A stretch of 64,000 bases of DNA, from the NCBI RefSeq assembly GCF_902167145.1, contig NW_023366925.1, positions 1 to 64,000 of the forward strand. The letters run 5' to 3'. The translations under genes were made by a program, and so were the position numbers. Positions 36,501 through 47,600 of the stretch are shown piece after piece. The DNA comes from Zea mays. Taxonomy: Eukaryota > Streptophyta > Magnoliopsida > Poales > Poaceae. Each line of letters starts with the position of its first letter. Position 1 is the stretch's first letter. Below the pieces are notes generated by a model. That model worked only from the letters and a program-made list of their open reading frames with translations, was not told the origin of the DNA and made no database searches.

Positions 36501-37265
36501 ATTTCTGGTGGAGACCATTTCTTGGTCAAAAATCCGTAGGTGTTAGCCTTCGGTATTATTGAAAATGGTCGTTCATGGCTATTTTCGACAAAAATGGGGG
36601 TTGTGTGGCCATTGATCATCGACCAGACGCTCATACACCTCACCCCACATATGTTTCCTTGCCATAGATCACATTCTTGGATTTCTGGTGGAGACCATTT
36701 CTTGGTCAAAAATCCGTAGGTGTTAGCCTTCGGTATTATTGAAAATGGTCGTTCATGGCTATTTTCGACAAAAATGGGGGTTGTGTGGCCATTGATCATC
36801 GACCAGACGCTCATACACCTCACCCCACATATGTTTCCTTGTCAGAGATCACATTCTTGGATTTCTGGTGGAGACCATTTCTTGGTCAAAAATCCGTAGG
36901 TGTTAGCCTTCGATATTATTGAAAATGGTCGTTCATGGCTATTTTTGACAAAAATGGGGGTTGTGTGGCCATTGATCGTCGACTAGAGGCTCATACACCT
37001 CACCCCACATATGTTTCCTTGCCATAGATCACATTCTTGGATTTCTGGTGGAGACCATTTCTTGGTCAAAAATCCGTAGGTGTTAGCCTTCGGTATTATT
37101 GAAAATGGTCGTTCATGTCTATTTTCGACAAAAATGGGGGTTGTGTGGCCATTGATCATCGACCAGAGGCTCATACACCTCACCCCACATATGTTTCCTT
37201 GCCATAGATCACATTCTTGGATTTCTGGTGGAGACCATTTCTTGGTCAAAAATCCGTAGGTGTTA
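33510..37265 (-). repeat. knob180 higher-order repeats of 1312, 1132 and 1312 bp
   Basis: Each unit begins at the same aberrant junction, GTGTTA fused to TTCTTGGATTTC, at 33510, 34822, 35954 and 37266. Units are 1312, 1132 and 1312 bp, so the middle one lacks a single 180-bp monomer. Shared rare variants (TTGTCAGAGATC, TTCATGTCTATTTTC) appear at equivalent places. This is recent segmental amplification by unequal exchange. Confidence 0.9.
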
Positions 37266-40200
37266 TTCTTGGATTTCTGGTGGAGACCATTTCTTGGTTA
37301 AAAATCCATAGGTGTTAGCCTTCGATATTATTGAAAATGGTCGTTCATGGCTATTTTCGACAAAAATGGGGGTTGTGTGGCCATTGATCATTGACGAGAG
37401 GCTCATACACCTCACCCCACATATGTTTCCTTGCCATAGATCACATTCTTGGATTTTTGGTGGAGACCATTTCTTGGTCAAAAACTCGTACGTGTTAGCC
37501 TTCGATATTATTGAAAATGGCCGTTCATGGCTATTTTCGACAAAAATGGGGGTTGTGTGGCCATTGATCATCGACCAGAGGCTCATACACCTCACCCCAC
37601 ATATGTTTCCTTGCCATAGATCACATTCTTGCATTTCTGGTGGAGACCATTTCTTGGTCAAAAATCCGTAGGTGTTAGCCTTCGGTATTATTGAAAATGG
37701 TCGTTCATGGCTATTTTCGACAAAAATGGGGGTTGTGTGGCCATTGATCATCGACCAGACGCTCATACACCTCACCCCACATATGTTTCCTTGCCATAGA
37801 TCACATTCTTGGATTTCTGGTGGAGACCATTTCTAGGTCAAAAATCTGTAGGTGTTAGCCTTCGGTATTATTGAAAATGGTCGTTCATGGCTATTTTCGA
37901 CAAAAATGGGGGTTGTGTGGCCATTGATCATCGACCAGACGCTCATACACCTCACCCCACATATGTTTCCTTGTCGTAGATCACATTCTTGGATTTCTGG
38001 TGGAGACCATTTCTTGGTCAAAAATCCGTAGGTGTTAGCCTTCGATATTATTGAAAATGGTCGTTCATGGCTATTTTTGACAAAAATGGGGGTTGTGTGG
38101 CCATTGATCGTCGACCAGAGGCTCATACACCTCACCCCACATATGTTTCCTTGCCATAGATCACATTCTTGGATTTCTGGTGGAGACCATTTCTTGGTCA
38201 AAAATCCGTAGGTGTTAGCCTTCGGTAATATTGAAAATGGTCGTTCATGGCTATTTTCGACAAAAATGGGGGTTGTGTGGCCATTGATCATCGACTAGAG
38301 GCTCATACACCTTCATTCATGGCTATTTTCGACAAAAATGGGGGTTGTGTGGCCATTGATCATCGACCAGAGGCTCATACACCAATCCCCACATATGTTT
38401 CCTTGCCATAGATCACATTCTTGGATTTCTGGTGGAGACCATTTCTTGGTCAAAAATCCATAGGTGTTAGCCTTCGGTATTATTGAAAATGGTCGTTCAT
38501 GGCTATTTTCATAAAAAATGGGGGTTGTGTGGCCATTGATCATCGACCAGAGGCTCATACACCTCACCCCACATATGTTTCCTTGCCATAGATCACATTC
38601 TTGGATTTCTGGTGGAGACCATTTCTTGGTCAAAAATCCGTAGGTGTTAGCCTTCGGTATTATTGAAAATGGTCGTTCATAGCTATTTTTGGCAAAAATG
38701 GGGGTTGTGTGGCCATTGATCGTCGACCAGAGGCTCATACACCTCACCCCACATATGTTTCCTTGACATAGATCACATTCTTGGATTTCTGGTGGAGACC
38801 ATTTCTTGGTCAAAAATCCATACGTGTTAGCCTTTGGTATTTTTGAAAATGGTCGCTCATGGCTATTTTCAAGGTCGCTCATGGCTATTTTCAAGGTCGC
38901 TCATGGCTATTTTCATAAATACCGAAGGCTAACACCTACGGATCTTTGACCAAGAAATGGGGGTTGTGTGGCCATTGATCATCGACCCGAGGCTCATACA
39001 CCTCACCCCACATATGTTTCCTTGCCATAGATCACATTCTTGGATTTCTGGTGGAGACCATTTCTTGGTCAAAACCTCACCCCACATATGTTTCCTTGCC
39101 ATAGATTACATTCTTGGATTTCTGGTGGAGACCATTTCTTGGTCAAAATCCGTAGGTGCTAGCCTTCGGTATTATTGAAAATGGTCGTTCATGGCTATTT
39201 TCGACAAAAATGGGGGTTGTGTGGCCATTGATCATCGACCAGAGGCTCATACACCTCACCCCACATATGTTTCCTTGCCATAGATCACATTCTTGGATTT
39301 CTGGTGGAGACCATTTCTTAGTTAAAAACTCGTACGTGTTAGCCTCTAATATTATTGAAAATGGTTGTTCATGGCTATTTTCGACAAAAATGGGGGTTGT
39401 GTGGCCATTGATCATCGACCAGAGGCTCATACACCTCACCCCACATATGTTTCCTTGCCATAGATCACATTCTTGGATTTCTGGTGGAGACCATTACTTG
39501 GTAAAAAATCCGTACGTGTTAGCCTTCGGTATTATTGAAAATGGTCGTTCATGGCTATTTTCGACAAAAATGGGGGTTGTGTAGCCATTGATCATCGACC
39601 AGAGGCTTGTACACTTCACCCCACATATGTTTTCTTGCCATAGATCAGAATCTTGGATTTCTCGTGGAGACCATTTCTTGGTCAAAAATTCGTAGGTGTT
39701 AGCCTTCGGTATTATTGAAAATGGTCGTTCATGGCTATTTTCGACAAAAATGGGGGTTGTGTGGCCATTGATCTTCGACCAGACGCTCATACACCTCACC
39801 CCACATATGTTTCCTTGCCATAGATCACATTCTTGGATTTCTGGTGGAGACCATTTCTTGGTCAAAAATCCGTAGGTGTTAGCCTTCGGTATTATTGAAA
39901 ATGGTCGTTCATGGCTATTTTCGACAAAAATGGGGGTTGTGTGGCCATTGATCATCGACCAGACGCTCATACACCTCACCCCACATATGTTTCCTTGTCA
40001 GAGATCACATTCTTGGATTTCTGGTGGAGACCATTTCTTGGTAAAAAATCCGTAGGTGTTAGCCTTCGATATTATTGAAAATGGTCGTTCATGGCTATTT
40101 TTGACAAAAATGGGGGTTGTGTGGCCATTGATCGTCGACCAGAGGCTCATACACCTCACCCCACATATGTTTCCTTGCCATAGATCACATTCTTGGATTT

Positions 40201-40493
40201 CTGGTGGAGACCATTTCTTAGTCAAAAATCCGTAGGTGTTAGCCTTCGGTATTATTGAAAATGGTCGTTCATGTCTATTTTCGACAAAAATGGGGGTTGT
40301 GTGGCCATTGATCATCGACTAGAGGCTCATACACCTTCATTCATGGCTATTTTCGACAAAAATGGGGGTTGTGTGGCCATTGATCATCGACCAGAGGCTC
40401 ATACACCTCACCCCACATATGTTTCCTTGCCATAGATCACATTCTTGGATTTCTGGTGGAGACCATTTCTTGGTCAAAAATCCGTAGGTGTTA
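37266..40493 (-). repeat. 3228-bp higher-order duplication, copy 1
   Basis: Starts at the same GTGTTA/TTCTTGG junction. It contains deletion monomers near 38306 and 39074, a triple copy of the AAGGTCGCTCATGGCTATTTTC micro-repeat near 38860-38910 and a 42-bp forward-strand patch (38916-38957). It recurs 3228 bp downstream with only scattered single-base differences. Confidence 0.92.
38916..38957 (+). repeat. Short inverted satellite patch
   Basis: Within reverse monomers, about 42 bp (AATACCGAAGGCTAACACC through GACCAAGAA) is in forward orientation, between TTTCATAA and ATGGGGGTTGTG. Copied exactly in the next 3228-bp unit. Confidence 0.85.
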
Positions 40494-43012
40494 TTCTTGG
40501 ATTTCTGGTGGAGACCATTTCTTGGTTAAAAATCCATAGGTGTTAGCCTTCGATATTATTGAAAATGGTCGTTCATGGCTATTTTCGACAAAAATGGGGG
40601 TTGTGTGGCCATTGATCATTGACGAGAGGCTCATACACCTCACCCCACATATGTTTCCTTGCCATAGATCACATTCTTGGATTTTTGGTGGAGACCATTT
40701 CTTGGTCAAAAACTCGTACGTGTTAGCCTTCGATATTATTGAAAATGGCCGTTCATGGCTATTTTCGACAAAAATGGGGGTTGTGTGGCCATTGATCATC
40801 GACCAGAGGCTCATACACCTCACCCCACATATGTTTCCTTGCCATAGATCACATTCTTGCATTTCTGGTGGAGACCATTTCTTGGTCAAAAATCCGTAGG
40901 TGTTAGCCTTCGGTATTATTGAAAATGGTCGTTCATGGCTATTTTCGACAAAAATGGGGGTTGTGTGGCCATTGATCATCGACCAGACGCTCATACACCT
41001 CACCCCACATATGTTTCCTTGCCATAGATCACATTCTTGGATTTCTGGTGGAGACCATTTCTAGGTCAAAAATCTGTAGGTGTTAGCCTTCGGTATTATT
41101 GAAAATGGTCGTTCATGGCTATTTTCGACAAAAATGGGGGTTGTGTGGCCATTGATCATCGACCAGACGCTCATACACCTCACCCCACATATGTTTCCTT
41201 GTCGTAGATCACATTCTTGGATTTCTGGTGGAGACCATTTCTTGGTCAAAAATCCGTAGGTGTTAGCCTTCGATATTATTGAAAATGGTCGTTCATGGCT
41301 ATTTTTGACAAAAATGCGGGTTGTGTGGCCATTGATCGTCGACCAGAGGCTCATACACCTCACCCCACATATGTTTCCTTGCCATAGATCACATTCTTGG
41401 ATTTCTGGTGGAGACCATTTCTTGGTCAAAAATCCGTAGGTGTTAGCCTTCGGTATTATTGAAAATGGTCGTTCATGGCTATTTTCGACAAAGATGGGGG
41501 TTGTGTGGCCATTGATCATCGACTAGAGGCTCATACACCTTCATTCATGGCTATTTTCGACAAAAATGGGGGTTGTGTGGCCATTGATCATCGACCAGAG
41601 GCTCATACACCAATCCCCACATATGTTTCCTTGCCATAGATCACATTCTTGGATTTCTGGTGGAGACCATTTCTTGGTCAAAAATCCATAGGTGTTAGCC
41701 TTCGGTATTATTGAAAATGGTCGTTCATGGCTATTTTCATAAAAAATGGGGGTTGTGTGGCCATTGATCATCGACCAGAGGCTCATACACCTCACCCCAC
41801 ATATGTTTCCTTGCCATAGATCACATTCTTGGATTTCTGGTGGAGACCATTTCTTGGTCAAAAATCCGTAGGTGTTAGCCTTCGGTATTATTGAAAATGG
41901 TCGTTCATGGCTATTTTTGGCAAAAATGGGGGTTGTGTGGCCATTGATCGTCGACCAGAGGCTCATACACCTCACCCCACATATGTTTCCTTGACATAGA
42001 TCACATTCTTGGATTTCTGGTGGAGACCATTTCTTGGTCAAAAATCCATACGTGTTAGCCTTTGGTATTTTTGAAAATGGTCGCTCATGGCTATTTTCAA
42101 GGTCGCTCATGGCTATTTTCAAGGTCGCTCATGGCTATTTTCATAAATACCGAAGGCTAACACCTACGGATCTTTGACCAAGAAATGGGGGTTGTGTGGC
42201 CATTGATCATCGACTCGAGGCTCATACACCTCACCCCACATATGTTTCCTTGCCATAGATCACATTCTTGGATTTCTGGTGGAGACCATTTCTTGGTCAA
42301 AACCTCACCCCACATATGTTTCCTTGCCATAGATTACATTCTTGGATTTCTGGTGGAGACCATTTCTTGGTCAAAATCTGTAGGTGCTAGCCTTCGGTAT
42401 TATTGAAAATGGTCGTTCATGGCTATTTTCGACAAAAATGGGGGTTGTGTGGCCATTGATCATCGACCAGAGGCTCATACACCTCACCCCACATATGTTT
42501 CCTTGCCATAGATCACATTCTTGGATTTCTGGTGGAGACCATTTCTTGGTTAAAAACTCGTACGTGTTAGCCTCTAATATTATTGAAAATGGTTGTTCAT
42601 GGCTATTTTCGACAAAAATGGGGGTTGTGTGGCCATTGATCATCGACCAGAGGCTCATACACCTCACCCCACATATGTTTCCTTGCCATAGATCACATTC
42701 TTGGATTTCTGGTGGAGACCATTACTTGGTCAAAAATCCGTACGTGTTAGCCTTCGGTATTATTGAAAATGGTCGTTCATGGCTATTTTCGACAAAAATG
42801 GGGGTTGTGTAGCCATTGATCATCGACTAGAGGCTTGTACACTTCACCCCACATATGTTTTCTTGCCATAGATCAGAATCTTGGATTTCTCGTGGAGACC
42901 ATTTGTTGGTCAAAAATTCGTAGGTGTTAGCCTTCGGTATTATTGAAAATGGTCGTTCATGGCTATTTTCGACAAAAATGGGGGTTGTGTGGCCATTGAT
43001 CTTCGACCAGAG
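40494..43012 (-). repeat. 3228-bp higher-order duplication, copy 2 (partial)
   Basis: Matches 37266 to about 39784 at an offset of 3228 bp, with occasional substitutions (ATGCGGGTTG at 41315, GACTCGAGG against GACCCGAGG). It stops matching at about 43013, where the array continues with different monomers. The very high similarity suggests a recent event. Confidence 0.9.
42144..42185 (+). repeat. Short inverted satellite patch, second copy
   Basis: Same 42-bp forward-orientation patch as at 38916-38957, carried along by the 3228-bp duplication. Confidence 0.85.
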
Positions 43013-44213
43013 GCTCATACACCTCACTACACATATGTTTCCTTGTCGTAGATCACATTCTTGGATTTCTGGTGGAGACCATTTCTTGGTCAAAAATCCG
43101 TAGGTGTTAGCCTTCGATATTATTGAAAATGGTCATTCATGGCTATTTTCGGCAAAATGGGGGTTGTGTGGCCATTGATCGTCGACCAGAGGCTCATACA
43201 CCTCACCCCACATATGTTTCCTTGTCGTAGATCACATTCTTGGATTTCTGGTGGAGACCATTTCTTGGTCAAAAATCCGTAGGTGTTAGCCTTCGATATT
43301 ATTGAAAATGGTCATTCATGGCTATTTTCGGCAAAATGGGGGTTGTGTGGCCATTGATCGTCGACCAGAGGCTCATACACCTCACCCCACATATGTTTCC
43401 TTGCCATAGATCACATTCTTGGATTTCTGGTGGAGACCATTTCTTGGTCAAAAATCCGTAGGTGTTAGCCTTCGATATTATTGAAAATGGTCGTTCATGG
43501 CTATTTTCGAAAAAATGGGGGTTGTGTGGCCATTGATCATCGACCAGAGGCTCATACACCTCACCCCACATATGTTTCCTTGCCATAGATCACATTCTTG
43601 GATTTCTGGTGGAGACCATTTCTTGGTCAAAAATCCATACGTGTTAGCCTTCGGTATTATTGAAAATGGTCGTTCATGGCTATTTTCGACAAAAATGGGG
43701 GTTGTGTGGCCATTGATCATCGACCAGAGGCTCGTACACTTCACCCCACATATGTTTTCTTGCCATAGATCAGAATCTTGGATTTCTCGTGGAGACCATT
43801 TGTTGGTCAAAAATTCGTAGGTGTTAGCCTTCGGTATTATTGAAAATGGTCGTTCATGGCTATTTTCGACAAAAATGGGGGTTGTGTGGCCATTGATCAT
43901 CGACCAGACGCTCATACACCTCACCCCACATATGTTTCCTTGCCATAGATCACATTCTTGGATTTCAGGTGGAGACCATTTCTTGGTCAAAAATCCGTAG
44001 GTGTTAGCCTTCGATATTATTGAAAATGGTCATTCATGGCTATTTTTGACAAAAATGGGGGTTGTGTGGCCATTGATCTTCCACCAGAGGCTCATACACC
44101 TCACCCCACATATGTTTCCTTGCCATAGATCACATTCTTGGATTTCTGGTGGAGACCATTTCTTGGTCAAAAATTCGTAGGTGTTAGCCTTCGGTATTAT
44201 TGTAAATGGTCAT
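43013..44213 (-). repeat. knob180 array, reverse, up to orientation switch
   Basis: About seven reverse monomers, some with GGCAAAATGGGGG and GTCGTAGATC variants. It ends at about 44214, where reverse GGTCATTC is joined to forward TATGGCAAGGAAAC. This is the inner edge of the right arm of the inverted duplication. Confidence 0.92.
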
Positions 44214-46311
44214 TCTATGGCAAGGAAACATATGTGGGTTGAAGTGTATGAGCGTCTGGTCGATGATCAATGGCCACACAACCCCCATTTTTGCCGAAAA
44301 TAGCCATGAGCGACCATTTTCAATAATACTAGAGGCTAAGACCTACGGATTTTTGCCCATGAAATGGTCTCCACCAGAAATCCAAGAATGTGATCTATGG
44401 CAAGGAAACATATGTGGGGTGAGGTGTATGAGCCTCTGGTCGACGATCAATGGCCACACAACCCCCATTTTGCCGAAAATAGCCATGAATGACCATTTTC
44501 AATAATATCGAAGGCTAACACCTACGGATTTTTGACCAAGAAATGGTCTCCACCAGAAATCCAAGAATGTGATCTACGACAAGGAAACATATGTGGGGTG
44601 AGGTGTATGAGCCTCTGGTCGACGATCAATGGCCACACAACCCCCATTTTGCCGAAAATAGCCATGAATGACCATTTTCAATAATATCGAAGGCTAACAC
44701 CTACGGATTTTTGACCAAGAAATGGTCTCCACCAGAAATCCAAGAATGTGATCTATGGCAAGGAAACATATGTGGGGTGAGGTGTACGAGCATCTGGTCG
44801 ATGATCAATGGCCACACAACCCCCATTTTTGTCAAAAATTGCCATGAACGACTATTTTCAATAATACCGAAGGCTAACACCTACGGATTTTTCACCAAGA
44901 AATGGTCTCCACCAGAAATCCAAGAATGTGATCTACGACAAGGAAACATATGTGGGGTGAGGTGTATGAGCCTCTGGTCGACGATCAATGGCCACACAAC
45001 CCCCATTTTGCCGAAAATAGCCATGAATGACCATTTTCAATAATACCGAAGGCTAACACCTACAGATTTTTGACCAAGAAATGGTCTCCACCAGAAATCC
45101 AAGAATGTGATCTATGGCAAGGAAACATATGTGGGGTGAGGTGTACGAGCATCTGGTCGATGATCAATGGCCACACAACCCCCATTTTTGTCAAAAATTG
45201 CCATGAACGACTATTTTCAATAATACCGAAGGCTAACACCTACGGATTTCTGACTAAGAAATCGTCTCCACCAGAAATCCAAAAATGTGATATATGGCAA
45301 GGAAACATATGTGGGGTGAGGTGTACGAGACTCTGGTCGATGATCAATGGCCACACAACCCCCATTTTTGTCGAAAATAGCCATGAACGACATTTTCAAT
45401 AATACCAAATGCTAACACCTACGGATTTTTGACCAAAAATGGTCTCCACCAGAAATCCAAGAATGTGATCTATGGCAAGGAAACATATGTGGGGTGAGGT
45501 GTACGAGCCTCTGGTCGATGATCAATGGCCACACAACCCCCTTTTTTGTCGAAAATAGCCATGAACGACCATTTTCAAAAATACCGAAGACTAACACCTA
45601 CAGATTTTTGACCAAGAAATGGTCTCCACCAGAAATCCAAGAATGTGATCTATGGCAAGGAAACATATGTGGTTGAGGTGTACGAGCCTCTGGTCGATGA
45701 TCAATGGCCACACAACCCACATTTTTGTCGAAAATAGCCATGAACGACCATTTTCAATAATACCGAAGGCTAACACGTACGAGTTTTTGACCAAGAAATG
45801 GTCTCCACCAGAAATCCAAGAATGTGATCTATGGCAAGGAAACATATGTGGGGTGAGGTTTATGAGCCTCTAGTCGATGATACATGGCCACACAACCCCC
45901 ATTTTTTATGAAAATAGCCATGAGCGACCTTGAAAATAGCCATGAGCGACCATTTTCAATAATACTAGAGGCTAACACCTACGGATTTTAGACCAAGAAA
46001 TGGTCTCCACCAGAAATCCAAGAATGTGATCTATGGCAAGGAAACATATGTGGGTGTCGAAAATAGCCATGAACGACCATTTTCAATAATACCGAAGGCT
46101 AACACCTACGGATTTTTGACCAAGAAATGGTCTCCACCAGAAATCCAAGAATGTAATCTATGGCAAGGAAACATATGTGGGGTGAGGTTTATGAGCCTCT
46201 AGTCGATGATAAATGGCCACACAACCCCCATTTTTTATGAAAATAGCATTGAGCGACCATTTTCAATAATACTAGAGGCTAAGACCTACGGATTTTTGAC
46301 CAAGAAATGGT
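44214..46311 (+). repeat. knob180 array, forward, beside right complex
   Basis: About 11-12 forward monomers, mirror of 31278-32480 but about 900 bp longer. Shared rare variants include TTTTGCCCATGAAATGG (44353), TTTTTCACCAAGAAATGG (44887), ATGTGGTTGAGGTG (45667) and TGTGGGTGTCG (46050). The extra monomers lie mainly around 44500-44800 and 45060-45640. Confidence 0.93.
46307..46311. other. Target-site duplication, left edge of right complex
   Basis: ATGGT directly before the first LTR base; repeated at 63690-63694. Confidence 0.9.
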
Positions 46312-47552
46312 TGAAAGGGAATTAGGCTTACACCTAGTTCCTATATAATTTTGGTGGTTGAATTGCCCAACACAAACAATTGGACTGACTAGTTTTGCTC
46401 TAGATTATATGTTCTACAGGTGCCAAAGGTTCATCTATAACCATACTAAATCGACTGTCCGAAATACCGTAGATTATTCCGGACAGGAGAAGCTTTTTGG
46501 AAAAACAGGCCAAGCGCGGACTGTCCGGGCCCTTGCGGCGGACCGTCCGCGACACAAGGATGTCACTCGGCCAGAACCAATGCAAAAATCGAAGTCTACA
46601 CTATGGACTGTCCGGAGGAAAAGCAAAGACCGTCCGAGCCCTTGCGCGGACCGTCCGGCCTCTGGCGCGGACCGTCCGGTAGGTGAGAAACCGAAAAACC
46701 CGAAGGTGACGGGTTCGGAGAAATGAATTATAGCGGGTTCGCGGACCGTCCGGGCCAGGATCGGGGACCGTCCGCGACTGGGTCTGTCTTACATCTGACA
46801 ACGCATTAAATGCAATATAGCCGTTGATATAGCCGTTACTGCTGACCGTTGCATTTTCAGCCGTTGATCTACTGGGGCGGACCGTCCGGACCTGGCACGC
46901 GGACCGTCCGCGCTCAGCAGAATGGAGCAACGGCTAGGAAGTGGTTGGTGGCTATAAATACAACCCCAACCACCTCCATTCACTTCATCCAAGCATTCCA
47001 ACCTTCAACATTCAATACAAGAGCTAGCATTCCATTCCAAGACACATTCAAAGCCTCCATCTCTCCAAGTTTCACAATTGAGAAAAGAGATCATTAGTGA
47101 TTAGTGACTTGAGAGAGAAAGTGATCCGTGTGTTATTCGTCGCTCTTGTCGCTTGGCCTTTTTGCAATCGTGCTTTCTTGATTCTTTCATTACGATCAAG
47201 CACTCACTTGTAATCGAGGCAAGAGGCACCAATTGTGTGGTGGCCCTTGTGGGAACTTTGTGTTCCAAGTGATTGAGAAGAGAAAGCTCACTCGATCCGT
47301 GGGATCGTTTGAGAGAGGGAAGGGTTGAAAGAGACCCGGCCTTTGTGGCCTCCTCAACGGGGAGTAGGTTTGCAAGAACCGAACCTCGGTAAAACAAATC
47401 CGCGTGTCACACTCTTCATTTGCTTGCGATTTGTTTTCCACCCTCTCTCGCGGACTCGTTTCTTTATTACTAACGCTAACCCGGCTTGTAGTTGTGTTTA
47501 TATTTGTAAATTTCAGTTTCGCCCTATTCACCCCCCCTCTAGGCGACTTTCA
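46312..47552 (+). repeat. LTR, 5' end of right complex
   Basis: 1241 bp, TGAAAGGG to GACTTTCA. GGAC(C/T)GTCCG motifs are clustered from about 46515 to 46916, mostly extended to CGGACCGTCCG. AGCCGTTG-type repeats follow, then the TATA box and the transcribed region. A private change gives GGGGACCGTCC at 46764. It has the 7-C variant before CTCTAGGCGAC. Confidence 0.93.
46952..46960 (+). promoter_or_regulatory. LTR TATA box
   Basis: CTATAAATA, 640 bp into the LTR, followed by a C/A-rich stretch (ACAACCCCAACC) where transcription would start about 25-35 bases on. Expected promoter of internal C. Confidence 0.75.
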
Positions 47553-47554
47553 AT

Positions 47555-47566
47555 TGGTATCAAAGC
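47555..47566 (+). other. Primer binding site, internal C
   Basis: TGGTATCAAAGC, two bases after the LTR. It matches the initiator tRNA-Met type with one mismatch. Confidence 0.8.
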
Positions 47567-47600
47567 TCTGTGCTTCATTAGAGCCTAACCGCTCGAAGTG

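Noticed and set aside
31716..46200. Open frames of up to 290 codons between the two retrotransposon complexes
   Set aside because: Same satellite translation; their length only reflects runs of in-phase monomers without a stop.
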